From positions 1-46,063 of the forward strand of contig NZ_JAAAHS010000015.1 of NCBI RefSeq assembly GCF_009908195.1: a stretch of 46,063 nt of DNA, in the 5' to 3' direction. Position numbers and translations under genes: made by a program. The stretch is from Streptomyces boluensis (GTDB lineage Bacteria; Actinomycetota; Actinomycetes; Streptomycetales; Streptomycetaceae). Positions within the stretch are counted from its first letter, which is position 1. Every line of letters begins with the position of its first letter. Below the pieces are notes generated by a model. It was not told the origin of the DNA. It saw only the letters and a program-made list of their open reading frames with translations, and made no database searches. Below, piece after piece: positions 1 to 6,684 of this stretch.

Positions 1-488
1 GTGACGAGACCGGCCGCCACCCGGATCATGGAGATCCCGATGAGCAGCACGGTCACCCCCATCACCAGCGGCGGAAAGAGCCGCACGATCCGCGCGTACA
101 GCGGTACCACAGCGAGCAGCAGCCCCGCCGCCAGAAGCACCGAGCCGCTCGCGACCGCGGGCCCGTGATCCGCGGCGATCTGCAGGAAGATCGCCGCGGC
201 CGCGCCGCCCGGCAGCATCACGAACGGCAGCCGCGCCCCGAACTTCCAGACACCGAGCGACTGCAGCAGCGAACCCACGCCGCACAGCACCAGGACGGTG
301 CTCAGGAGCGCGGCCGTGTCCGCGGGGGAGAGGCGCAGCGCGGCCGCGATGAGGAACACCGTCGACACGGGCGCGGCGGCCATGGCCAGGACGTGCTGGA
401 CGGCGAGCGGCGCGAGGCGACGCAGCGGAACACGCTCGTCGACGGGGGCCACAGCAGCGGAGGCAGCCGCGGCGCCGGGCGGACTCAC
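1..488 (-). CDS. NCS2-type nucleobase (xanthine/uracil/purine) permease, N-terminal part
   Basis: Partial gene: about 162 N-terminal codons are present and the rest lies beyond the left edge. The GTG start at 488 overlaps the stop of the arylsulfotransferase-like gene (GTGA, 4 bp), so translation is probably coupled. After a short hydrophilic N-terminus, residues 28-36 read LAVQHVLAM, the typical first-helix signature of the nucleobase:cation symporter-2 family. Several hydrophobic segments follow, with a Gly/Ala-rich stretch (MLPGGAAAAIF) near residue 90. The family imports purines, pyrimidines or related anions by proton or sodium symport. The actual substrate cannot be read from this fragment. 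Confidence 0.8.
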   Translation of the reverse strand, partial: MSPPGAAAASAAVAPVDERVPLRRLAPLAVQHVLAMAAAPVSTVFLIAAALRLSPADTAALLSTVLVLCGVGSLLQSLGVWKFGARLPFVMLPGGAAAAIFLQIAADHGPAVASGSVLLAAGLLLAVVPLYARIVRLFPPLVMGVTVLLIGISMIRVAAGLV

Positions 489-1618
489 GCACCACCCGCC
501 AGGGAGCCGAGGACCTCCGCCGGGTACCGGTACGCCCGGAACAGCGCGTTCGGCTCGGCCGGGAAGAGTCGGCGCACCTCCGACTCCTGGTAGCTGCCGA
601 AGTACGGCACCACGTACTCCCAGCACAGATAGCCGTCCGGCGTCACCTCGAAGATGCGGCCACCGGGGGAGTCCGTCACCAGGGTGTTGCCGTTCGGCAG
701 GCGCTGCGCCGAGCCCATGAAGGGCGCGAAGAAGGACTCGCGCGCCGGGTCGTGGTACTCCCATGCGACCTTGCCGCCGTTGCGGTCGATCTCGATCACC
801 CGGGAGTACGGCACGTCGTGGCCGGGCCGGAAGACGCCGTTGTCGAAGACGAGGAAGTTGCCGTTCTCCAGCTCGGTGGGGTCGTGCTGCTGCGACACGG
901 TGCCGGGTTCGGTACGCCACAGGACCTCGCCGGTCTCGCGGCTGATCACGACGACCGCGGACACACTGCGCAGGCTGGCCAGAACGTTGCCGTCGGCGAG
1001 CGGGGTGACGCTGTTGATCAGGGGCCAGTGCTCGCGCGAGTAGTCCGGGTGCAGCGGGTACCCGGCCGGGTCGAGATGGTCGGCTGCGCGCCAGGACCAG
1101 AGCAAAGTGCCGTCGGCGTCGACCTCCTTGATGGTGTCGGCCCAGACCGTGCCGTCCGGCTCGGACCCGGCGACGCCGCCGCGCACCGCGGCCGCACGGT
1201 CCCCGCGAAGGGGCTCCAGGGCGGTGTAGAGGATGCGGCCGTCGTCCAAGTGGTGGGCGTCGTGGTGCTGGTAGGGATCCCGGTGCTCGTGCAGCACGGT
1301 GCCGTCGGCGGCGGCCTTGAGCATGACCCCGCCCCGGTACTTGTGCCACATCGGGAACAACGCCTGTTCGCCCGGGAGCACACCGTTGTACGCGAGTCGT
1401 CCGTCGGCGAGAAGGCGGGCATGCCGGCCCGGCCGGTACGGCAGGTGCCAGGTGTGCACCGGCTCGCCGTGCAGGTCGACGAGGTACACCTCGCCGCCGC
1501 CGGTGAGCGGTGCGAACAGGGTGTGACCCGGGCTCGCCGCGTCGGTGTCGAGAGCGATGAGTCCGGTGCCACGGCGCCGGCGCTGGTTCTGGTCCACGGG
1601 AGGCACGAGTGCCCTCAC
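485..1618 (-). CDS. Arylsulfotransferase (ASST)-like beta-propeller protein
   Basis: 377 residues from a GTG start; in-frame GTGs a few codons downstream are alternatives because the ribosome site is weak. The protein has repeated propeller-blade motifs (DGTVLHEHRD, DGTLLWSW, GEVLWRTEPG, DGYLCWEY), a His-rich HHDAHHLDDG at about 118-127, QQHDPTELENGN, and NGNTLVTDS near the C-terminus, as in bacterial ASST-family and PQQ-like propellers. Characterised ASSTs are periplasmic and move sulfate between phenols, but this one has no signal peptide, so it may be cytoplasmic and need not be a sulfotransferase. It is coupled to the permease and divergent from the XRE-cupin regulator, which suggests joint uptake and processing of one substrate. 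Confidence 0.7.
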   Translation of the reverse strand: MRALVPPVDQNQRRRRGTGLIALDTDAASPGHTLFAPLTGGGEVYLVDLHGEPVHTWHLPYRPGRHARLLADGRLAYNGVLPGEQALFPMWHKYRGGVMLKAAADGTVLHEHRDPYQHHDAHHLDDGRILYTALEPLRGDRAAAVRGGVAGSEPDGTVWADTIKEVDADGTLLWSWRAADHLDPAGYPLHPDYSREHWPLINSVTPLADGNVLASLRSVSAVVVISRETGEVLWRTEPGTVSQQHDPTELENGNFLVFDNGVFRPGHDVPYSRVIEIDRNGGKVAWEYHDPARESFFAPFMGSAQRLPNGNTLVTDSPGGRIFEVTPDGYLCWEYVVPYFGSYQESEVRRLFPAEPNALFRAYRYPAEVLGSLAGGA

Positions 1619-1630
1619 TTCCCAAGTTGG

Positions 1631-1664
1631 TCAAAGTTTTTTTGATGTGCTGAAACCTCTTTGA
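1631..1664. promoter_or_regulatory. Inverted repeat in the divergent promoter region
   Basis: TCAAAG at 1631-1636 is mirrored by CTTTGA at 1659-1664, with an inner TTTGA at 1641-1645. The stretch is strikingly A/T-rich for this genome and sits between the divergent arylsulfotransferase-like gene and the XRE-cupin gene. It is a reasonable operator or promoter candidate for the XRE-cupin regulator; its role is inferred. Confidence 0.4.
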
Positions 1665-1767
1665 AGCTAGGTGAGTTGTGTGGCAACTGTGTGTCGGGCG
1701 TACGAAATCTGCTCCGGAGCCTTGGGCGGGTGCGGGGCGTCCTGCGGGGGCATGAGACTCTGCGCAG

Positions 1768-2412
1768 GTGGACGACCAGATACGGGACGACGGGACCTCC
1801 GACGACCGGGCCTCCGCCGACCGGACCTCCGAAGACCGAGCCTTGGACGTGCGGGCCCCGGACGAGCGGGCGACCGGGCTCGGGGATGCGCTCCGCCGCC
1901 GGCGGCGCGCCCTCGACCTCACGCTCGCCGCGGTCGCCGAACGCAGCGGCCTGTCCGTCCCGTTCCTGAGCCAGATGGAGAACGAGCGTGCCCGGCCCAG
2001 CATGCGCTCCCTGCAGCGCGTAGCGGACGCCCTGCAGACCACGGCCGTGCAGCTGCTGGCCGCTGCCGACGCGCCGGCGCGCAGCGTCGACCTGGTCCGC
2101 GCCGACGCCGACGCCGCCCTCGCCCCGGAGGCCAGGGCCCGGCCACTGGTGCGCGGCAGACAGCAGATGCACGCCCTGGAGTTCACCGGGGAGCAGCACG
2201 CCGACCGTGAATTCCGGCACCGCAACGACGAGTTGCTGTACGTGGCGGACGGCGCCGCCGAGGTCGAGGCCGAGGGCCGCACACACCGGCTCGTGGCCGG
2301 GGACACGCTCTACCTCACGGGCGGCGTACGCCACCGTTGGCGCACGACGGCACCGGGCACGCGGGTGCTGATCGTGGCGGTGTCGGACCACGTGGAAGCC
2401 GGCGGGGCCTGA
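1768..2412 (+). CDS. XRE-family regulator with C-terminal cupin sensor
   Basis: 214 residues from GTG. An Asp/Arg-rich leader of about 35 residues precedes a helix-turn-helix of the XRE type (LTLAAVAERSGLSVPFLSQMEN, roughly residues 50-72, shown here only as the helix pair). A small cupin barrel occupies about 130-205 (ELLYVADGAAEVEAEG, then GDTLYLTGGVRHRW). This architecture is common among one-component regulators in which the cupin binds a small metabolite. It is divergent from the arylsulfotransferase-like/permease pair and probably controls it. The ribosome site before the GTG is poor, so the start is uncertain within the Asp-rich leader. Confidence 0.85.
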   Translation: MDDQIRDDGTSDDRASADRTSEDRALDVRAPDERATGLGDALRRRRRALDLTLAAVAERSGLSVPFLSQMENERARPSMRSLQRVADALQTTAVQLLAAADAPARSVDLVRADADAALAPEARARPLVRGRQQMHALEFTGEQHADREFRHRNDELLYVADGAAEVEAEGRTHRLVAGDTLYLTGGVRHRWRTTAPGTRVLIVAVSDHVEAGGA

Positions 2413-2446
2413 GCCGAACCGGCCGGGGACCGACGGCTCAGGCCCC
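2404..2446. terminator. Hairpin terminator at the end of the XRE-cupin gene
   Basis: A perfect 12-bp inverted repeat (GGGGCCTGAGCC at 2404-2415 and its complement at 2435-2446) with a 19-nt loop spans the stop codon of the XRE-cupin gene. The convergent monooxygenase remnant ends at 2482, so the hairpin could serve both directions. No U-tract follows, as is usual in Streptomyces. Confidence 0.6.
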
Positions 2447-2481
2447 GTACGAGCGGCACCGGCCGCCGCCCGGACGCCGGC

Positions 2482-2987
2482 TCAGCGGCGTCGCCACTCC
2501 TCCGCCGGCAGCTCGTAGGACCGCACCCGGTCCGTGTGGTCATGGGTGATGGCCGGGACGAGCAACTCGTCGGCGCCAGTGGCCTCTTGGAGCTGTTCCA
2601 GCTGGTCGGCGCCCCGCCGCGGGGAGCCGACGAACTGCGTGTCGACGCGGTCCTGGACGAGGCCCGGTCAGCGTCGGTCCAGACGTGAGTGCGGGCTTCC
2701 TCCGGCGTCGGTACGCGAGGTGCTTGAAGGAGAACTTCGGCGGGATCCGCAGCCCGTTGGGGCCGCGGCCGTCGACGACGGCCGCGGACGGCGGGGTGGT
2801 GGACTCGCCCTGCGGGCGGCCCGCCGGAGCGGCCGAGCCCCAGGTCGAGGCGGCCGGGGTGCAGCGCGTCGATCAGGCCGAACTCGGCGGCTGCGGGCGG
2901 GGCCAGGGGCTCTCGCCGCGGTACGGGGGCGACGTCGGACGGGAACGGTCCCAACGAGTACGGGTGGGACATGGCGGGGAACTTCAT
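2482..2987 (-). pseudogene. Remnant of an MsnO8-type LLM flavin monooxygenase
   Basis: The ATG at 2987 overlaps the TGA of the upstream monooxygenase (ATGA), so an intact gene once followed in the operon. The first frame gives AEFGLIDALHPGRLDLGLGR, a luciferase-like monooxygenase signature. A different frame gives KFSFKHLAYR, and the last part gives FVGSPRRGADQLEQLQEATG followed by ADELLVPAITHDHTDRVRSY, the usual C-terminal end. These pieces are in conflicting frames, and the whole is about 500 nt against about 1 kb for the family, so it is frameshifted and internally deleted. The N-terminal barrel strands are also missing. Confidence 0.75.
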
Positions 2988-4360
2988 GACGCCGCTCGCC
3001 CACTCGGTGCGCCGGTGTCGGGATGTGCGAGGCCGAGGTGGTCGCGCAGGGTCGTGCCCTCGTACTCGGTGCGGAACACGCCGCGTTCCTGCAGCAGCGG
3101 GACGACCGTGTCGGCGAAGACGTCGAGGCCGCCCGGGGTGATGTGCGGGACGAGGATGAAGCCGTCGGCGGCATCGGCCTGCACGAAGTGGTCGATGGTC
3201 TCGGCGACGGTGGCCGGGGTGCCGACGAACGACTGGCGGTTGCCGGTCTCGATGACCAGGTCGCGGATCGACCAGTTGTTGGCGGCCGCGAGCTCCCGCC
3301 ACTCCCGGGCGACGGCCAAGGGGTCGCGGTACATCCGCACCTGGGCGCGGCCGCGCGCGACGGTGTGCTCGCCGAGGTCGGGGTCGATGTCGGGCACCGG
3401 GCCGTCCGGGTCGTACGCGGACAGGTCGCGGTTCCAGACGAACTCCAGGTGCTTGATCGCGGTGGCGCCGCTGACCTGCTGCCGGCGTACCTCCCGGGCC
3501 CGTTCATGCGCCTCGGCGTCCGTGTCACCGAGGACGAAGGTGGCTGCGGGCAGGATCAGCAACTGGTCGTGGGTGCGGCCGTGCTTCGCGAGGTGGCCCT
3601 TGACGTCCGCGTAGAACGCCTGGCCCTCCCTGAGGGTGCTGTGCCTGCTGAAGATCGCGTCCGCGTCGGCGGCGGCGAACTCCCGTCCCTCGTCCGAGTC
3701 GCCGGCCTGGAAGATCACCGGGCGGCCCTGTGGGCTGCGCGGGACGTTGAACTGCCCCTCGATGTCGAAGTGGTGGCCCTGGTGCACGAAGGCTCCGGCC
3801 TTCGCGTCCCGCAGGAACGTGCCGCTGTGCCGGTCGGCGACGATCTCGTCCCCGTGCCAGGAGTCGAGGAGTTCGATCGCGGTGGCCAGGAACTCCTTGG
3901 CCCGGGAGTAGCGCTCCTCCTGCGGAAGGAAGCCTCCGCGGCGGAAGTTCTCGCCGGTGAAGGCGTCCCAGGAGGTGACGACGTTCCAGGCGGCACGTCC
4001 GCCGGAAAGGTGGTCGAGGCTGGCGAACTGGCGGGCCACCTCGTAGGGCTCGTTGAAGGTGGAGTTGATGGTGCCGGTCAGGCCGAGGCGCTCGGTGACG
4101 GCGGCCAGGGCGGACAGGACGGTGAAGGTGTCGGGGCGCCCTACGACGTCCAAGTCGTAGAGTTTTCCGCCCTGTTCGCGCAGCCGGAGCCCCTCGGCGA
4201 GGAACAGGAAGTCGAACTTGGCGCGTTCGGCGGTGCGCGCGAAGTGCGCGAACGAGCTGAACTCGATGTGACTGCCGGCCTCGGGGTCGCTCCACACCGT
4301 GGTGTTGTTGACGCCGGGGAAGTGGGCGGCCAGATGGATCTGCTTCAGCGGCTTGCTCAT
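2984..4360 (-). CDS. FMN-dependent monooxygenase, NtaA/SnaA/DszA type
   Basis: 458 residues. The chosen ATG at 4360 gives the family start MSKPLKQIHLAAHFPG; the open frame extends much further upstream but only as a shadow of the neighbouring gene. Typical motifs are FDFLFLAEGL, the substrate/flavin-region HLSGGRAAWNVVTS at about 120-133, RYSRAKEF, GRPVIFQAGDSDEGREFAA and a C-terminal SFVGTPATVAE. The family uses FMNH2 from a partner reductase and O2 to oxidise chelates, sulfones, sulfonates or alkanes. It lies 20 nt downstream of the second LLM gene and behind a Cys-containing leader peptide, so an organosulphur substrate is a fair inference. No flavin reductase is present in the window. Confidence 0.88.
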   Translation of the reverse strand: MSKPLKQIHLAAHFPGVNNTTVWSDPEAGSHIEFSSFAHFARTAERAKFDFLFLAEGLRLREQGGKLYDLDVVGRPDTFTVLSALAAVTERLGLTGTINSTFNEPYEVARQFASLDHLSGGRAAWNVVTSWDAFTGENFRRGGFLPQEERYSRAKEFLATAIELLDSWHGDEIVADRHSGTFLRDAKAGAFVHQGHHFDIEGQFNVPRSPQGRPVIFQAGDSDEGREFAAADADAIFSRHSTLREGQAFYADVKGHLAKHGRTHDQLLILPAATFVLGDTDAEAHERAREVRRQQVSGATAIKHLEFVWNRDLSAYDPDGPVPDIDPDLGEHTVARGRAQVRMYRDPLAVAREWRELAAANNWSIRDLVIETGNRQSFVGTPATVAETIDHFVQADAADGFILVPHITPGGLDVFADTVVPLLQERGVFRTEYEGTTLRDHLGLAHPDTGAPSGRAAS

Positions 4361-4380
4361 GGTCGTACGGTCCCTCCGGC

Positions 4381-5652
4381 TCAGGCGGTGGCGGCAGCGG
4401 CGGCGGCATAGCGGTTGGCGGGGCGGGGGAGCCCGAGGAGCCCGCGGAGGGTGTCGGCCTCGTACGCGGTCCGGAAGGCGCCGCGGCGCTGGAGTTCGGG
4501 GACCAGACCACGGGTGATCTGCGGGAGGTCGTGAGCGACGACGGCCGGGCGCAGCCGGAAGCCGGGCAGCCCCGCTGCCCGCAACTCCTGGAGCAGATCG
4601 GCGAGTTGTACCGGCGTACCGGTGAAGATCGGGGCGTCGCTGGTGTACGGCTCGCCCGCGAGCTCGTCGAGGCGGTCCCGGCGGGCGGCGGCCTTGGCCG
4701 GGTCGTCGTCCAGGAGGACCACGAGGTCGCCGAAGAGGTGCACCACCTCGTCGGCCCGCCCCGCCGCCCGCTGTTCGGCGCGGACGGCGGCGACGACGGC
4801 CCGCGCATGGTCGGCGTCGTACGGAGTGACGTACCCGACGTCGAGCGAGCTGCCGACAAGGCGGAACGGCGCGCCGGTACTGTGCTCGTGGGCCAGCGCG
4901 CTGACGATTGGCTGCCCTTGGGGCGGCCGGGGTGTGATCGAGGGTCCCTTGACGCTGAAGTGCCTGCCCTGGAAGTCGATGTAGTGCAGCTTGTCGCGGT
5001 CGATGAAACGGCCGGTGGCGGCGTCGCGTATCTCCGCGTCGTCCTCCCAGCTGTCCCACAGGCGGCGTACCACCTCGACGTAGTCGGTGGCCTCGTCGAA
5101 GAGTTCGGTGGTCAGCTCCCGTACGACGGGATCGGCGGACTGCTCGACACCCTTGATGCGCACGGGAGGAAACGTGCGACGGCCGAAGTGCGCGGCCTCG
5201 TTGTGTCGCGCCGTGACCTGGACGCGCAGGCCGGCGCGGCCGGTGCTCACATAGTCGAGGGTGGCGATCGCCTTGGAGATGTGGAAGGGCTCTGTGTGGG
5301 TGGCCACCACGGTCGGCACGATCCCTATGTGCCGCGTGAGCGGGGCGACGCGGGCGGCGATGAGCAGGGCGTCCAGCCGCCCGCGTACCCGGTCGGTGCG
5401 GCCGTCGGGCTCCGTGAAGTACGAGGACTGGAGGCCGAGTCCATCCTCGATGGTCACGAAGTCGACCAGGCCACGTTCGGCCTCGATGACGAGGCCGGAC
5501 CAGTACGCGGCGGTGAAGAGTTCCCCCGGGCGGGCTTCGGGCTCGCGCCATGCGGCCGGATGCCAGCCCGCGCCGTCCAGCGCGACGGCTAGGTGAAGTG
5601 ATGCGGGCAGCGAAGAAGACAGAGATGAAGACAGCGAAGAAGACGAGGACAC
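4381..5652 (-). CDS. LLM-class flavin-dependent monooxygenase with Ser-rich N-terminus
   Basis: 423 residues from GTG. It opens with a low-complexity Ser/Leu stretch (SSSSSLSSSLSSSLPASL) encoded by imperfect direct repeats at about 5595-5650. The LLM TIM-barrel then follows: VDFVTIEDGLGL, HIGIVPTVVATHTEPFH, STGRAGLRVQVT at about 147-158, LHYIDFQGRHFSVKGPS, and FTGTPVQLADLLQEL near the end. It belongs to the same superfamily as its downstream neighbour but is clearly a different member. It is probably the first enzyme gene of the operon behind the leader peptide. An in-frame start after the Ser repeats is possible but none is obvious. Confidence 0.85.
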   Translation of the reverse strand: MSSSSSLSSSLSSSLPASLHLAVALDGAGWHPAAWREPEARPGELFTAAYWSGLVIEAERGLVDFVTIEDGLGLQSSYFTEPDGRTDRVRGRLDALLIAARVAPLTRHIGIVPTVVATHTEPFHISKAIATLDYVSTGRAGLRVQVTARHNEAAHFGRRTFPPVRIKGVEQSADPVVRELTTELFDEATDYVEVVRRLWDSWEDDAEIRDAATGRFIDRDKLHYIDFQGRHFSVKGPSITPRPPQGQPIVSALAHEHSTGAPFRLVGSSLDVGYVTPYDADHARAVVAAVRAEQRAAGRADEVVHLFGDLVVLLDDDPAKAAARRDRLDELAGEPYTSDAPIFTGTPVQLADLLQELRAAGLPGFRLRPAVVAHDLPQITRGLVPELQRRGAFRTAYEADTLRGLLGLPRPANRYAAAAAATA

Positions 5653-5689
5653 GACCGGGTGAGCCTTCCCGAACGACCGTAGGTGATCG

Positions 5690-5762
5690 CTGCCCTGTTG
5701 CCGGAGGCCCGGCAGCGGGCGAGCGAGGGGAGACGGGGTTACCCCCGGCCGAAGGCTGGGGG
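5690..5762 (-). promoter_or_regulatory. Attenuator-like hairpins between leader peptide and monooxygenase genes
   Basis: Directly downstream of the leader-peptide stop, the transcript can form a stem at 5742-5762 (CCCCCAGCC pairing with GGCCGGGGG across TTC). About 30 nt further on is TGCCGG-GCCT-CCGGCA, and the overlapping GCTGCC/GGCAGC pairing competes with it. Mutually exclusive stems just after a short peptide gene are the layout expected of ribosome-mediated attenuation. No folding calculation was run. Confidence 0.45.
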
Positions 5763-5766
5763 CGCG

Positions 5767-5883
5767 TCAGGAACGACAGAGCGCGCCGGCCACCCGCTGC
5801 AGGTCGATGTGAGCGCGGGAGTAAAGACGGACGCAGGAACGCGGGGCGAGCACCAGGACGCACGGGCAGGACACCGGCGGCAT
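5767..5883 (-). CDS. Short Cys-containing leader peptide upstream of the LLM operon
   Basis: 38 codons from an ATG at 5883 preceded by a near-perfect ribosome site (GGAGGTGA, 5 nt spacing). The peptide has cysteines at 6, 8, 17 and 36 and ends RAHIDLQRVAGALCRS. From memory this matches the HIDL-RVA-A-C ending of the short 'putative leader peptide' entries that sit before sulphur-assimilation genes in actinomycetes. It lies 114 nt before the first monooxygenase gene on the same strand. The likely role is cysteine-responsive attenuation of the operon. A longer open frame reaching 6033 exists, but the strong ribosome site argues for 5883. Confidence 0.75.
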   Translation of the reverse strand: MPPVSCPCVLVLAPRSCVRLYSRAHIDLQRVAGALCRS

Positions 5884-5908
5884 GGCCGTCACCTCCGTCC
5901 GTCCGGCT

Positions 5909-5929
5909 CGGCGGGCCCGGAGCCCGCCG
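5909..5929 (-). promoter_or_regulatory. Hairpin in the 5' leader before the leader peptide
   Basis: CGGCGGGC (5909-5916) and GCCCGCCG (5922-5929) form a perfect 8-bp stem with a 5-nt loop, about 10 nt upstream of the leader-peptide ribosome site. It could modulate translation of the leader or be part of its untranslated region; function is unknown. Confidence 0.35.
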
Positions 5930-6168
5930 TCGCGCTTGTGAACCCCGGGATCGGGCTCCACCTGGTCGTCACCTGGAGCACCCCGCCGCGCAGGAGGGTT
6001 GCCGGTCAGCAAGCCAGGGCTTGACGCTGACACTCATAACCTGCCTGGACGCTACGCGAGGCGGCAGCCCAGCGCAATGCCGCAAGGTCACGGTCACACG
6101 GCCACAACGCGCCAACGGCCCAGGAAATTCCGCCGAGTTGGGCCGACGAGCAGAACGGCCGGGACTCC

Positions 6169-6285
6169 CTAGCAGCGGATCGCCGTGTGGGCCTCCCGGA
6201 TCGGTTTCACGTACAGATCCCGGGACCGGGACAGATGCCGGATCACCGTGGTGCGCGCGGTCTCCGCGTCGCCCAGCTGCACTTC
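6169..6285 (-). pseudogene. C-terminal scrap resembling a GntR-family FCD domain
   Basis: The frame ending at 6169 gives QLGDAETARTTVIRHLSRSR then DLYVKPIREAH and a stop. The pattern (GDAE-AR--V-RHL-RSRDLY) looks like the last helices of an FCD ligand-binding domain of GntR regulators. There is no upstream DNA-binding part; the frame runs directly into the IS5-type fragment at about 6283. The family call is tentative because only some 38 residues remain. Confidence 0.4.
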
Positions 6286-6413
6286 CCGAATCGAGTCGGC
6301 GGATCCCGCCGTCGGATGCCGGTCCTCAGCCGGTACAGGATCCCGTTGATCACCTGGCGATGGTTCCTCCAACACCCGCCCCGGCCAATGCTTTTCGGCG
6401 AGACGCGCCGACT
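6282..6413 (-). pseudogene. IS5-family transposase N-terminal fragment
   Basis: About 44 residues read GRGGCWRNHRQVINGILYRL followed by RTGIRRRDPPTRFGK, the characteristic N-terminal domain of IS5-type transposases (consensus GR-W-DHR-VINGIL-RLRTG--WRDLP-RFG). There is no start codon in place and the DDE catalytic core is absent. No terminal inverted repeats were identified. The fragment ends exactly where the FCD-like scrap begins, which suggests a deletion or imprecise recombination at an old insertion. Confidence 0.75.
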
Positions 6414-6450
6414 GTAGGTCGGAAGTGCGGCCGTACCAACGTTGAGGCGT

Positions 6451-6645
6451 TCAGAGACTCTGGTCAACCCGGCCGACTGCGAGGCCGGCCCATGCCGCTT
6501 GCACCTGGCCGGAGACGAATCCCGCGTCTTCGCCCACGAAGAACGAGACCGCGTTGGCGATGTCCTCGGGCGCGCCGACACGGGCCACGGGGATCCCGGC
6601 GGCGGATTGCCCGGATGATGTATCGGCATCCACCGGACTTGCCAA
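6451..6645 (-). pseudogene. C-terminal fragment of a short-chain dehydrogenase (SDR)
   Basis: Around 6502-6594 the frame reads IPVARVGAPEDIANAVSFFV then GEDAGFVSGQV, the standard SDR C-terminal segment (IP--R-G-PEDIANAV-FL-S--A-F--GQ). The Rossmann GxxxGxG part and the YxxxK catalytic motif are missing, and the last strand is replaced by unrelated sequence. It is a gene fragment with no likely function. Confidence 0.7.
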
Positions 6646-6684
6646 GGGCGATCCCGCAGCGAGGTGCGCGGCGACGCCGCATTC

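Noticed and set aside
3023..4411. 462-residue rightward open frame
   Set aside because: Antisense to the FMN monooxygenase; no motif found.
4361..5863. N-terminal extension of the NtaA-type monooxygenase frame up to 5863
   Set aside because: The extension is Arg/Pro-rich and lies antiframe over the clear LLM gene at 4381-5652; family start MSKPLK is at 4360.
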